Of a stretch of DNA of 64,000 nt, positions 33,591 through 42,448 are shown piece by piece. The notes beneath the pieces were generated by a model, which saw nothing but the letters and a program-made list of their open reading frames with translations, did no database searches and was not told where the DNA came from. Source of the stretch: Streptomyces sp. NBC_00536 (GTDB lineage Bacteria > Actinomycetota > Actinomycetes > Streptomycetales > Streptomycetaceae); the NCBI RefSeq assembly GCF_036346295.1, contig NZ_CP107819.1:8060001-8124000 (forward strand). The letters run 5' to 3'. Every line of letters begins with the position of its first letter. Position 1 is the stretch's first letter. The translations under genes were made by a program, and so were the position numbers.

Positions 33591-33935
33591 TTACTCCCGT
33601 CCTGACAGGTCAGGTGAGGAAGGCGTCACTCGGTCAATGAGGTGCTGGAGCCTGTCGCCGAACTCCTGCTCGGCGTCCGGAGTGAGTGTCGCCAGTGCGA
33701 CGAACGTCGTGACCGCGACATCGATCAGCTCCTTTCGGACGTCGTCCCACGTGTGCGACCGGCCCTTCCGCGGGTTGGCGGAGAGGGCGCCGTGCAGGGC
33801 CTCGGAGACCTCCCCGAACTCCTCGCCGATCTTGAGTACGCGCAGCAGGTTGCGTTCTGTCTCGGTCTGATGGCCGGTGTTGTCATCCAGCCAGGCACGG
33901 ATCTGGTTGATCTGATCCCATGTGTTCGCGTCCAT
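33591..33935 (-). CDS. MazG-like nucleotide pyrophosphohydrolase
   Basis: The 114-residue helical protein carries the MazG/all-alpha NTP-PPase pattern: LLRVLKIGEEFGEVSEALHG (E-x-x-E metal site) and WDDVRKELIDVAVTTFVAL (E-x-x-D site). It should hydrolyse nucleoside triphosphates to monophosphates and PPi, for example to clean damaged nucleotides. It lies 15 bases after an exonuclease-like pseudogene on the same strand and was probably the last gene of that operon. Confidence 0.87.
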   Translation of the reverse strand: MDANTWDQINQIRAWLDDNTGHQTETERNLLRVLKIGEEFGEVSEALHGALSANPRKGRSHTWDDVRKELIDVAVTTFVALATLTPDAEQEFGDRLQHLIDRVTPSSPDLSGRE

Positions 33936-33950
33936 CAGGTCAGGTCTCTC

Positions 33951-34461
33951 TCACTGCTCGGAGGGTAGGAACAGGGCGTGGGCAGGGTCCTGGGAGTGGG
34001 CCCGCGCGGGGGCGGTGAACTCGGTGACCTCCAGCGGCTCCACCGCGGTGACGGCGAGCCGTACGGTGAGCGCGTACTCGAACGGCTGGGAGAACCGGTA
34101 CTGCGGGATGTGGCAGGGCTCCAGGATGTTCATGTCGCCGATCACCGCCCTGGCGTCGTGGCTCCCCTGCGGGAGCGCGGCCGTCAGCGCCTTGAGGAAC
34201 CTCTGCTTCCGCGCCAGCTTGACCGAGCTCACCCGCGGCGGCGAACCGTTCCTCCAGGAACGCACACCCAGCGCTGTCCGCCGTCTCCGTGAGGACGAGG
34301 ACGTGCTCCGGGCGGGCCGCGAGGCAGGCGAGCTGGCGCTCCGCCCTCTGCCCGCTCGGATTGCTCAGGTTGAGGGTCATTACGCCGCTCGTGCGCGTGA
34401 CCTCGCGCTTGCTTGTGACGTCGTACGTCCTCGTGCTCGTGCTCGTGACCTGCGTGCTCAC
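33951..34461 (-). pseudogene. Endonuclease/exonuclease/phosphatase-family protein, gutted
   Basis: The start (GTG at 34461) and first part are intact: VMTLNLSNPSGQRAERQLAC and LVLTETADSAGCAFLEERFA. The frame then breaks near 34225-34245 and continues in another with KLARKQRFLKALTAAL and VIGDMNILEPCHIPQYRF. Compared with full-length relatives, about 60 residues are missing before KLARKQ and about 70 between QPFEYA and LTVRLAVTAVEP. Two internal deletions and a frameshift make this a clear pseudogene. Its start overlaps the stop of the preceding gene, showing former coupling. Confidence 0.75.
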
Positions 34462-35154
34462 CGGCTGCTCCCCGTCCCGGATTCCCCGATGGCCGCGACC
34501 GCGATCCGGGCGACTTCGTCCGGGCCGATGGAGGACGGTGCGGGCTGCCAAGGTCCAGGGCAGGAGAGGGCTGGTGAGGGAGACGAAGTCGAGTCCGTCT
34601 CTGTCGCCGGGTACGGGTACGGGTACGGGTACGGGGCAGAGCGTGTTGGGGTCGTAGACGATGCCTGCGACGCCCCAGGACGGGCAGTATTCGACGAGCG
34701 CGGCGGTGCATCCCCGTCGGTGGTGCGGGCAGTCCCGTACGGATTCCACCGCGCAGGCGACATGGACCGGTGGGCTGGAGGTCGTCTCGCCCTCGGTGAT
34801 CGGCTCGCAGTCGGGCGCGGCGACCAGGAACAGCTGCCGCTCGTCACCGCCCGCGGTATTGCCAATGGTCGACCTGCCGCAGACCTGGCACAGCATGTGG
34901 TGGATGGCCTGCCGCTGCCGCATCGGGTGCGTACCGCCCAGCTCGGGCCGACCAGCACCAGGCGTGAAGGCGTGCCGGACCCACAGCACGTTGTGCCAGC
35001 GGTCGGCGATGCCCTGCTCATCCGCGTACCCGATACCGACCTCCGGACCCCGGCGGTGGACGATCTCACCCGGAGGGAGCCTCTCACCCGACCAAGGGGC
35101 GATGAACGGCACCCGCAGGTTCTTCGAGTACAGCTGGCTGGCCGCCTTCACCAC
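34458..35154 (-). pseudogene. Conserved actinomycete protein, frameshifted near the C-terminus
   Basis: The first 200 residues (SKNLRVPFIAPWSGERLPPG, VLWVRHAFTPGAGRPELGGT, HHMLCQVCGRST, CPHHRRGCTAALVEYCPSWG) match a conserved Streptomyces protein of unknown function with Cys pairs. Near 34540-34550 the frame must change to read PSSIGPDEVARIAVAAIGES and stop at 34458, exactly overlapping the next gene's GTG. The preserved stop-start overlap supports a single-base frameshift, real or from sequencing. GTG 35154 is the likely start (GGAGG nearby). A GGGTAC tandem repeat gives a Pro-Val run. Confidence 0.65.
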
Positions 35155-35168
35155 GAACCTCCGGCCCC

Positions 35169-35192
35169 GGCTCCGGCTCCGGCTCCGGCTCC
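35169..35192. repeat. 6-bp tandem repeat, unit GGCTCC
   Basis: Four perfect copies lie just upstream of the start of the frameshifted gene, between it and the 93-residue gene. Confidence 0.85.
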
Positions 35193-35239
35193 GGAGAGAG
35201 CACGACCCGGCGCGGTGATCCACCTGTACGCCGACCCGC

Positions 35240-35521
35240 TCACGGCGTCAGCCTCCCGGCGAGCATCAGCGCCTGGACACCGGTGGTCCGCACCTCGATC
35301 CAGCCCGGGCCATGCTCACCCCCGGGGACCGACTCCGCCTTCACCCCGGCGCCCACCGCGCCGCTCAGCAGCAGCCGCAAGCGCTCCGTGAGCGCGTACA
35401 GGTCCTCTTTGAGGCGGAGGTCCAGGAACGTCGGGGGACTGCGTGAAGGCGGCGCATCGGCCTCGGGCCCGGCCCCGATCCAAGCCCCGGTCCCGACCCC
35501 GGTCCCGGCGGCGGCCCCCAC
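35240..35521 (-). CDS. Small hypothetical protein
   Basis: A 93-residue product with a Gly/Ala-rich N-terminus (poor evidence) and a better C-terminal half, LKEDLYALTERLRLLLSGAV and GPGWIEVRTTGVQALMLAGR. The true start may be later. It lies about 85 bases upstream of the frameshifted conserved gene on the same strand, so it may head that operon. Family not recognised. Confidence 0.5.
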   Translation of the reverse strand: MGAAAGTGVGTGAWIGAGPEADAPPSRSPPTFLDLRLKEDLYALTERLRLLLSGAVGAGVKAESVPGGEHGPGWIEVRTTGVQALMLAGRLTP

Positions 35522-35712
35522 GGTCTACGGACGACAGCGAGGCCGGGGAAGTACGCACCACGTGGTCCTGGTTTCGGAGTGGCACCGATATGGCGTACTC
35601 CTCCCTCAAGAACCGCGCATGGCTGCGCCGCCACGGAATCTTCTACGCGGCGACGGTGCTGGTCGCAGCCGGGAACGAGGGGCTGCTGCGGCCGGCACCG
35701 TAGCAACGGCCC

Positions 35713-36168
35713 TCAGACGACGTCGAATTCGTTGCCCTCGGGGTCCTGCATGGCGGCGGCGTAGAGCCCCATGTCCGGCTCATCCTTGATCCGCAACACG
35801 GTGGCACCTGCTTTGACCAGCCGTTCCACCGTGGCCTTGACCCGCTGTGTGCGGACGTTCAGTGGGACGTCACGGCCCCCGCCGACCTTCAGGTCGAAGT
35901 GCCACCGGTTCTTGGCGGCCTTCGGTTCCGGAACCTGCTGGAACCACACCCTCGGCCCACGTCCCGCAGGGTCGATGATCGACTCCGGAATGTCTCCGGC
36001 ACCGGGTGGCAACTCAGCCTCGGGCACCCCCAACGCCGCCCAGTAAGCACGCCAAGTGGCGTGGCCGCCTGGCGGAGGCTCGGCCACGTAGCCCAGGGCT
36101 TCGACCCAGAAGGTCACCATTCTCTGCGGATCGGAGCAGTCGATCGTCAGCTGCAGTGTCATCTCCAT
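35713..36168 (-). CDS. VOC-family (glyoxalase-like) protein
   Basis: The 151-residue product is a two-module VOC protein: TLQLTIDCSDPQRMVTFWVE with the first metal-side strand, and NRWHFDLKVGGGRDVPLNVR with ATVLRIKDEPDMGLYAAAMQ and DPEGNEFDVV at the end. His and Glu at the usual metal positions are present. Members are isomerases, dioxygenases or antibiotic-binding proteins; this one resembles the uncharacterised glyoxalase-like group of Streptomyces. The ATG at 36168 fits the family start. Confidence 0.87.
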   Translation of the reverse strand: MEMTLQLTIDCSDPQRMVTFWVEALGYVAEPPPGGHATWRAYWAALGVPEAELPPGAGDIPESIIDPAGRGPRVWFQQVPEPKAAKNRWHFDLKVGGGRDVPLNVRTQRVKATVERLVKAGATVLRIKDEPDMGLYAAAMQDPEGNEFDVV

Positions 36169-36218
36169 GCTCGGAGCATCGCAGGCAGGTCTGACAACCG
36201 ATCCGCTCTCGCCGCACC

Positions 36219-37439
36219 CTAGAAGAGGCCGGCGCGCGTGTGGTCCGTGAGGTTCTCGAGGATCTCGCGCAGCCACGGGCTGCGGACGGCCGGCAGCCGG
36301 ACCAGCGTGTGCTGGAAGGTGCCCGGGTCGGCCTGGAACAGGCGATGGGGGCTCGGTGTGGACGGGTCGTCGCGGAGTACGCCGTCGGGCAGGGTTCCGG
36401 AGGCGGGGAGGCGTAGGTCCGGTTCGGGGAAGGCCATCCACATCCACACTCCGAAGGGAAGCGGAACGGGGCGTGCCACTGCGCCCGGCCCGGCTGACCC
36501 GTCCAGCCCGTCCAGCCCGTCCAGCCCGTCCGGACCGTCCGGACCGTCCGGGCTCCAGGGTTCCCCTGTCTGCGGGTGGGTCGGCACGAGGATGATGTCG
36601 ACGACGTCCGTGTCGGGGGCGGGCAGTCCCGGTCCGGCCAGGGCGGCGCGGCGCGGGGGCCGGACCGCGGGCAGCAGGGCATCCAGGGCGCGTTGGAACA
36701 CGTCCGCGATCAGGCCCTGCGGGACGGTCACCGGTCGGCCGTCCGAGGCGGCCAGCAGGTGGGCCAGGGCCTGGCCGGCTGCCGCCTCCCACTGCGGGCT
36801 CCATGACCACCAGTGGTCCAGCGCGTTCGGCGAACCCCATCGGGTGATCGGCTCGACCGGGGGCGTGCCCTGCCCCTGCTCCAGCAGTTCCGTCCAGGAG
36901 AGCGTTGCAGCGTCGGTGTCTGCGACGGGGAGGCGGTGCACGGCATCAGCCGCGAACCAGACCGCCTGCCAGAGTGAGCAGTCGTCGATCCGGCTCGCCA
37001 CGGGCAGGCCGCACTCCTCGCAGGCCATGTTGGGACCGTCACCCCAGTCGAGGCCGCAGCAGTAGCCGCCGCCTGCCTCAGGGACGAGCACGGTGCCGCG
37101 GGCATCCCCGGGAGCGATGACAATGGCGCCGGGTGCGCCATCGGACAAGGCGTGGACCGGAGCGTAGATCCCACGGGCCGCCGCCTCGTCCGGATCGATC
37201 TCCTCCCACCTCCGCCACGGCACCCCCCAGGGTTCCGGTTCCACGGCGAACGTGCCCGACTCCATCAGCACCGGGAGCCGAACCCCATTCCCGTAATTCT
37301 GATGAGCGTGGGCCGGCAGTGCGACCTGGGACAGCGGGACGGTCAGCCTGGCGCCACACCCAGCACACACAAAAACGAACAAATGTCCTCCGCGAGAGAA
37401 GCAGAAGGCATCGTCGCAGCCGCGCGCCGGACGGGCCAC
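36219..37439 (-). CDS. Large hypothetical protein with zinc-ribbon pairs
   Basis: The 406-residue soluble protein has an N-terminal CxxC pair (FVCAGCGARLTVPLSQVALP) and a second (MACEECGLPVASRIDDCSLW), which look like two structural zinc knuckles. The middle is rich in Trp (NALDHWWSWSPQWEAAAGQA). A run of Pro-Asp-Gly and Leu-Asp-Gly repeats near residue 290-310 comes from a 9-bp-like DNA repeat (GTCCAGCCC). The last part, FGVWMWMAFPEPDLRLP, is conserved-looking. I recognise this type from Streptomyces genomes but not a function. Confidence 0.75.
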   Translation of the reverse strand: MARPARGCDDAFCFSRGGHLFVFVCAGCGARLTVPLSQVALPAHAHQNYGNGVRLPVLMESGTFAVEPEPWGVPWRRWEEIDPDEAAARGIYAPVHALSDGAPGAIVIAPGDARGTVLVPEAGGGYCCGLDWGDGPNMACEECGLPVASRIDDCSLWQAVWFAADAVHRLPVADTDAATLSWTELLEQGQGTPPVEPITRWGSPNALDHWWSWSPQWEAAAGQALAHLLAASDGRPVTVPQGLIADVFQRALDALLPAVRPPRRAALAGPGLPAPDTDVVDIILVPTHPQTGEPWSPDGPDGPDGLDGLDGLDGSAGPGAVARPVPLPFGVWMWMAFPEPDLRLPASGTLPDGVLRDDPSTPSPHRLFQADPGTFQHTLVRLPAVRSPWLREILENLTDHTRAGLF

Positions 37440-37486
37440 CGACTTTCTCGTCCGCTACGCGGCGTGGCCGCCGATTACCTTGGGCC

Positions 37487-38068
37487 ATGGGAGAGACGAA
37501 CGCGAGGGGCCGGGTCGAGGTGACGCACGAGGATGTCCACGCCGGTGAGCACGGTGCCCGTGCGCGGTGCCTGCCCGAGCCGTGGATGTGCGCGGTCTTC
37601 CATCTCGACGGCAGCCTGAGGGACATCCGGGTCCTTGGCACGACCCGCGTCGAGTGGATCGCGGTGCTCGAACGCCTGCGTGCCGTGGCCGACGAGACGG
37701 AGGTGGAGCACTCCTCCCCACGGGTCGATCCCTTGCGTCCCGCCGTCGCCGACCTCTTCCGCGTCTGGGCGGACGAGCCGGAGGGCCAGGAGTCGGAAGG
37801 CCAGGAGTCGGGTTTCTCCTTCCGGGCCCGCTTCGGCTCCGTGTGGTTCTTCGCCATGCCTTGCTTCGAGGAGGAGATCGAGTTCTCTGTCCGGCCCGAG
37901 GGCGTACTCGACGGGGCAGGAGTGGCGGCCGTGCTGCGCTTCCTGGTCGAGGTCGCGACGGCCAGTCAGCGACGGGCCCTGCTGACAGGAGAGACCGTCC
38001 GGTACGACCCGGGTATGCCGACGCTGATCTCCCACGACCCTGTCAGCGGGCTCACTTCCCACATCTGA
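37487..38068 (+). CDS. Hypothetical protein
   Basis: The 193-residue product opens GETNARGRVEVTHEDVHAGE and has alternating beta strands (MCAVFHLDGSLRDIRVLGTT) and helices (EWIAVLERLRAVADETEVE), ending in a helix-strand pair. A 12-base direct repeat gives Glu-Gly-Gln-Glu-Ser twice near residue 105. No signal peptide or membrane segment. The ATG at 37487 is the best start, since earlier in-frame sequence overlaps the divergent gene. Function unknown. Confidence 0.65.
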   Translation: MGETNARGRVEVTHEDVHAGEHGARARCLPEPWMCAVFHLDGSLRDIRVLGTTRVEWIAVLERLRAVADETEVEHSSPRVDPLRPAVADLFRVWADEPEGQESEGQESGFSFRARFGSVWFFAMPCFEEEIEFSVRPEGVLDGAGVAAVLRFLVEVATASQRRALLTGETVRYDPGMPTLISHDPVSGLTSHI

Positions 38069-38088
38069 AAGGGCTTACACGGCTGGGC

Positions 38089-38556
38089 TTACACGGCTGG
38101 GGCGGTCGTGGTCCGAGTGGCGGTGAGGGCGCGGATGGCGGTCTCCTGCGAGTAGGCGAGCAGGCCGATGGTGATGGCGGCCATGACGAGGGCGAAGAGG
38201 AGATGGCCGGGGGTGGAGGTGACGGCCAGGCCCAGGGCGTTGAGGGCGAAATGGCTGCCGATGCGCAAGGCGATCAGAGAGACGGCGATTTTCCGGGTCC
38301 CCTTGCCGCGCCAGAGTGCCTCGGCGAGCTTGATCCGCTTTCGCATGCGGGTCAGGGAGACGGCGATGTTGGCGGCCAGCAGCAGGAGCAGTACGGGCCA
38401 CACCGACGGGAAGGCCTTGAGGATGTCGAAGGCGGCGGCGAGTACCCCTTCGAAGGCGAAGAACCAGAACGGGAGCCGGTAGTCGGCGGGGAGCAGGTCG
38501 CTGGTCTCGATCTACTCGGCCGATTCCAGTTCCGGCTTCTTGCTCAGGATGTTCAT
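38089..38556 (-). pseudogene. Small membrane protein interrupted by in-frame TAG
   Basis: An ATG at 38556 opens NILSKKPELESAE, then TAG (38512-38514) and continues in the same frame with IETSDLLPADYRLPFWFFAF, then three to four membrane helices (WPVLLLLLAANIAVSL, HFALNALGLAV, LFALVMAAITIGLLAY) to the stop at 38089. Without the TAG the gene is a normal 155-residue membrane protein with good codon bias throughout, so this is a single nonsense lesion. A shorter product from the GTG at 38403 is possible. Confidence 0.7.
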
Positions 38557-38937
38557 TTTTCCCCCGTGGCTGGTGTGTTGACCCGTGTTGACCGTCAGTC
38601 TGGCCGGGGAGGCATACGCGCGGCAGGGCAGCGTGTCACAGATGCCGTACGACAGCAGTCATGCCTGGGCGCAGCAGGGCGCAGTGGAGAACCACCGCCA
38701 ACAGCCTGAACCCCCGCACAGCGCTCCCGAACTACGCGAACGAGATCAACAAGGGCGAGGGCTGGCGTGTACCGGCCCGGTGAGTCGGTGTTCTACGTCG
38801 CGGGAGCTGACGGCGGCGTTGTGGTCAGGCGGCGTTCGACGCGGAGGGGGATGTGATGTGCCGCTCACCAGTGACTGGGTCAGCGGGGGTGACCAACCAT
38901 CAGGGCTGACCGGCTGACCAGACCCGACGGCGTGCGG
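38557..38937. other. Intergenic stretch with possible gene remnant
   Basis: No intact gene. A short stretch near 38700-38780 reads TALPNYANEINKGEGWRVPA to a stop with reasonable codon bias and may be the 3' end of a lost gene; no start is found for it. Confidence 0.35.
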
Positions 38938-39228
38938 TCAGTCGCCGAGGAACCACAGATACAGGTGCGTCCCCTGCTGGACGACCTGGCACAACTCGCG
39001 GGCCTGCGCGACCCAGTCGCCACCGCAGTCGGCGGGAAGCCGGTCGAGTTCCGCCAGCAGCAGCGGCATCTGCCGCTGGTTGAACACCGCATCCCCATAC
39101 GGAGTCAGGGCCCAGAGCATCGGGAATTCCGCCGGGTCCAGGGCCGCGAAGGCACCGGTCCACTCCACCCCGGCCTTGGCCCGAGCCGCGACATCCCCGC
39201 TGTCACCACGCACCGCCAAATTGATCAC
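38938..39228 (-). CDS. Small hypothetical protein, immunity-like
   Basis: The 96-residue acidic product opens INLAVRGDSGDVAARAKAGV, contains ALDPAEFPMLWALTPYGDAV and FNQRQMPLLLAELDRL, and ends in an aromatic strand (GTHLYLWFLGD). Size, acidity and its position one gene from a SUKH-4 protein fit a small immunity protein, but there is no firm family match. Confidence 0.65.
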   Translation of the reverse strand: MINLAVRGDSGDVAARAKAGVEWTGAFAALDPAEFPMLWALTPYGDAVFNQRQMPLLLAELDRLPADCGGDWVAQARELCQVVQQGTHLYLWFLGD

Positions 39229-39353
39229 CCGTCGACCTTATCGGCGCCCACCCCGACCATCGAACGAATAAGCGAGGGGGCGGGGCGGAGGACGGGGGAC
39301 GGCACTCGGCGCACTTCCCGGGCGGCGAGTCACCGCGCCCCCTCCCCGCCTCC

Positions 39354-39908
39354 TCAGAGCATGGGGTAGGAGTGGAGGAACGACATCCAGAAGGCGCTCG
39401 CGAACGGCAGCGCGTCCCATCGCTCCATCCCCTCGCGGACGATCTCCTCCACATCGGCCCAGTCGTATGGGCTCGGCCGCTCCTCCGGCCCAGGCCGCTC
39501 CACCTCGAACTTGTAGACGAGGTAGCCGAGCGAGGAGACGTCCTGGTGGATCAGCTCGTACTCGATCTCGGAATCGGGGTCGCGTGCCCAGATCGTCCCG
39601 TCGCCGAGGTGTACGAAGACGGCCGACTGAAAGACCACGCCCAGCGGCTGCAGCCTCCCGTGCGGGGTGTCGACGGCCTCAGCGGACAAGCCGGTGTCGA
39701 AGGCCGTCTCCGGACTCGCCGGATCCGGGTCCGCCAGCTCCTCAAGAATGCGGAACAGCCCGTTGGAGTACGGGATCCCGACGTCGGTCACGAAGCGCGC
39801 CCCGCCGCCGTCCGGCCAGATACGTGCTGCCGCGTCGGGCCGGAACCTCAGCAGATCGCCGGGGGCGGCCCGTTCCACGACCACGGGCCAGTCGATGTTC
39901 ACCTGCAC
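39354..39908 (-). CDS. SUKH-4 family immunity protein
   Basis: The 184-residue acidic protein matches the SUKH-4 group common in Streptomyces: RFVTDVGIPYSNGLFRILEE near the start, LGVVFQSAVFVHLGDGTIWA in the core and FEVERPGPEERPSPYDWADV before a C-terminal helix ending FWMSFLHSYPML. SUKH proteins neutralise diverse nuclease or deaminase toxins in contact-dependent conflict. No cognate toxin is adjacent, so it is an orphan immunity gene, possibly protecting against neighbours. Confidence 0.82.
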   Translation of the reverse strand: MQVNIDWPVVVERAAPGDLLRFRPDAAARIWPDGGGARFVTDVGIPYSNGLFRILEELADPDPASPETAFDTGLSAEAVDTPHGRLQPLGVVFQSAVFVHLGDGTIWARDPDSEIEYELIHQDVSSLGYLVYKFEVERPGPEERPSPYDWADVEEIVREGMERWDALPFASAFWMSFLHSYPML

Positions 39909-39986
39909 CAGTCATTCATCCTTCGTGATGATCCGCGGGATTCTCTTGGAGAATGTCACGGGCGGGAGCGCGGGCGGAGGGTGGGT

Positions 39987-41990
39987 TCACCGGGCCGGCT
40001 CCTCGGCGGCGGTGGCGGCGGTGCCGGGGCGGTAGCCGCTGGCCTGGAGGGTGAACATGGCGGCGTAGTCGCCGCCCAGGGCCATGAGTTCGTCGTGGGA
40101 GCCGGACTCGACGATGCGGCCGTTGTCGAAGACGAAGATCTTGTGGCAGTCGACGACGCTGGCCAGCCGGTGGGAGATCAGGACGGTGATCTGGTCCTCG
40201 CGCAGCCGTCCGCGCAGTACGGCCTCGTAGACCGCGTGTTCGGACGGCGGGTCCATGCTCGCGGTCGGTTCGTCGAGGAGGAGCAGGGGCGCCTTCTTGT
40301 ACAGGCCGCGGCCCACCGCGATCTTTGCCCACTGCCCGCCCGACAGTTCCTGGCCGCCCTTGAAGCGTTTGGAGAGCAGCGTCTCCCACTGCCGGGGCAG
40401 ACCGGCGACGACCGTGTCCGCGCCCGAGGCGCGCGCGGCGTCCATTGCGCGCCGGGGGTCGGCTTCGGTGAGGCTGCCGGTGGAAACGGTGATGTTGGAC
40501 AGGGCGCTGAAGGGGAAGCGCGCCGGGTCCTGCAGGACGCAGGCGACCTGGCGGTGCACCGACTGGGTGTCCATGGTGCGTACGTCGACCCCGTCCCAGC
40601 GGACACTGCCGCGCTGGGCCTCGTACAGGCCCGCCAGGAGTTTGGCGCAGGTGGACTTGCCGGAGCCGTTGAGGCCGACGAACGCGATCGTCTCTCCGGC
40701 GGCGAGGGTGAGGGAGATCCCGTTCAGTGCCGGTGTCTCTTTGCCGGGGTAGGTGAAATGGACGTCCTTCAGGGTGATCGTCTTGACTTGCGGGGGAGCC
40801 TGGAGGGTTGCCGTGCGCGGCAGGAGTCCGCGGCACCGTTCCTGGACGGTGAGGAGGTCGTCGACCCACAGGGCGTGCTCGTAGACGAGGTGGGCGACTT
40901 CGACGAGGCGGGTCAGGGAGGCCTGTCCGGCCTGGATGGCCAGCACGGCGCCGGCGCCGGCGGCCAGGGGCAGCCATCCGGCGATCAGCATGGCGCCGAG
41001 CGCGGTGTAGGTGATGCCGGTGCCGAGGCCGCCGACCGTACGGCCGACGAGGTTGAGCAGCGCGGAGTGCACGCCGAGCCGCGTGTCCTCCGCGGCGATC
41101 TTGGTGGTCAGCCGTCGGTGCTCGTCGAGGAGGGCGTCCTGGGCGGTGTCAGAGCGCAGTTCGGCGGCCGCGTCCACGTCCAGCAGCAGCCAGGAGAAGA
41201 CCCGGACCCGGCGCTGGAGGGCGTTCCAGCGTTTGAAGGAGTGGAAACGGGCACGGGCACTGCGCACCGCGGCCGCGCCGACGGGGACGACGGACAGCAG
41301 GAGCAGCGGCAGGAGCGCGGGGTGCAGGACGCTCAGTACGGAGGCGGTCCCGATGAGCCCGAGGGCGGCGGAGGCGAGGGAGACGACCTGTCCGACGATC
41401 TGCCGGGCGTAGAACAGGCCGCGGTCATTGGCCCGGTGTACTTCGTCGTGCCATTCGGCGTCCTCGACCGCCTCCAGTCGTACGTGCGCGGTGAGCCGGA
41501 AGAACTCGCACTCCAGGGCGGTACGGATCTTGGGCGTCACCCGCGCCTGCGCCGCCGCGACGGCCGCTTCCAGCAGGGCGCGGGCGGCGAGGAGCCCGAC
41601 CACGAGGAGGATTTGCGGAACGGCCGAGCGTACGCGGTCGGGTGTCGGCCCCTGGGCGAAGAGGTGCTGGAGGACGGAGACCGAGGCGAGCAGCCCGCCG
41701 GCGCTCATGACGGCCGAGGCCAGCTGGCAGAGGAGGACGGTCAGGGTGGCGGCGCGGTCGGCCTGCCAGGCGAGTCGCCCGACCAGAGCAGTGATCCTGG
41801 GCAGGCGGGCCAGTACCTGCCGCACGGTGGCGTTCGCCGCGGCGCCGTCGTGAACGGACCAGTAGGCCTCCTCCATTTCGTCGGTCACGTCGCCGTCCGG
41901 CGGGCCTACGGGCACGCTCGCGGGCGGTAAGGGGAGCGGCGCGGACCGCGGCGCCGGGATGCTTTTCGCGGAGGCCTCGGCATCGCTCAC
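39987..41990 (-). CDS. ABC exporter, fused membrane and ATPase domains
   Basis: The 667-residue half-transporter (from GTG 41990) has an N-terminal membrane domain with about six helices (residues 60-360) and a C-terminal ATPase: Walker A GLNGSGKS, Q-loop near VLQDPARFPF, signature LSGGQ, Walker B PLLLLDEP and the switch His in ISHRLA. It dimerises to export lipids, peptides or drugs. The start overlaps the stop of a 42-residue ORF (GTGA) that has a strong ribosome site, so the two are coupled. An earlier in-frame ATG is unlikely because it would run through that small ORF in another frame. Confidence 0.9.
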   Translation of the reverse strand: MSDAEASAKSIPAPRSAPLPLPPASVPVGPPDGDVTDEMEEAYWSVHDGAAANATVRQVLARLPRITALVGRLAWQADRAATLTVLLCQLASAVMSAGGLLASVSVLQHLFAQGPTPDRVRSAVPQILLVVGLLAARALLEAAVAAAQARVTPKIRTALECEFFRLTAHVRLEAVEDAEWHDEVHRANDRGLFYARQIVGQVVSLASAALGLIGTASVLSVLHPALLPLLLLSVVPVGAAAVRSARARFHSFKRWNALQRRVRVFSWLLLDVDAAAELRSDTAQDALLDEHRRLTTKIAAEDTRLGVHSALLNLVGRTVGGLGTGITYTALGAMLIAGWLPLAAGAGAVLAIQAGQASLTRLVEVAHLVYEHALWVDDLLTVQERCRGLLPRTATLQAPPQVKTITLKDVHFTYPGKETPALNGISLTLAAGETIAFVGLNGSGKSTCAKLLAGLYEAQRGSVRWDGVDVRTMDTQSVHRQVACVLQDPARFPFSALSNITVSTGSLTEADPRRAMDAARASGADTVVAGLPRQWETLLSKRFKGGQELSGGQWAKIAVGRGLYKKAPLLLLDEPTASMDPPSEHAVYEAVLRGRLREDQITVLISHRLASVVDCHKIFVFDNGRIVESGSHDELMALGGDYAAMFTLQASGYRPGTAATAAEEPAR

Positions 41991-42115
41991 GCCGCCCACC
42001 CCGAGACCGGGTGCGCTGAGGTGCGGCCGCGCTCGCGCCGCCGTCCCTGTTCGAATCCGATCAGCTGATGTCCGGGGGCGGGTGCGGGTGCGGATGGTGC
42101 GGGTTCGGGGTTCAC
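41987..42115 (-). CDS. 42-residue peptide coupled to ABC exporter
   Basis: A GTG at 42115 has GGAGGA five bases upstream, the strongest ribosome site in the area. The product starts NPEPAPSAPAPAPGHQLIGF and ends in an Arg-rich segment and SAHPVSGWAA. Its stop overlaps the exporter's GTG start. It has no cysteine. It could be a secreted peptide substrate, a leader peptide that regulates exporter translation, or an accidental ORF; the first two are inference. Confidence 0.5.
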   Translation of the reverse strand: MNPEPAPSAPAPAPGHQLIGFEQGRRRERGRTSAHPVSGWAA

Positions 42116-42448
42116 GATGTCCTCCAACTGGGCGGCGGGATGGCACTGGTGCTCTAGAAACGCCCCGGATCCGAAGCCGTAACGGCCACGGGAGGGGGAA
42201 GTGATCGAACGCAGATGCGTCCCGGGCGTGGGAGGCAGACACCCCGGGTCCAGGCGCTTTTGAACTCACACGTTCGAGTGGACGGGGGCGCGCGACACTC
42301 GATCAGGCTCTTGCGGCGCCACCCGCGCCCGTACCCATCCAGGACCCAGAAGAGGGCCGCCGCACCCGACGGCCGACCGGACCTGTTGCGAAAGTGCCGA
42401 CGGGCCGGACCAGGTGATGCCCCGGTCCGGCCCGTCGTCCGCGTGTCT

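Noticed and set aside
35443..35703. Plus-strand frame reading MAYSSLKNRAWLRRHGIFYA near its end
   Set aside because: Short tail looks coding-like but has no usable start and overlaps the minus-strand gene; kept out as unsupported.
38585..38917. 110-codon plus-strand frame
   Set aside because: Mixed composition and no ribosome site; coding-like signal in the area is in another frame.
39372..41930. 852-codon open frame opposite the ABC exporter
   Set aside because: Shadow frame rich in Gly/Val/Asp; the exporter on the minus strand has complete Walker and signature motifs.
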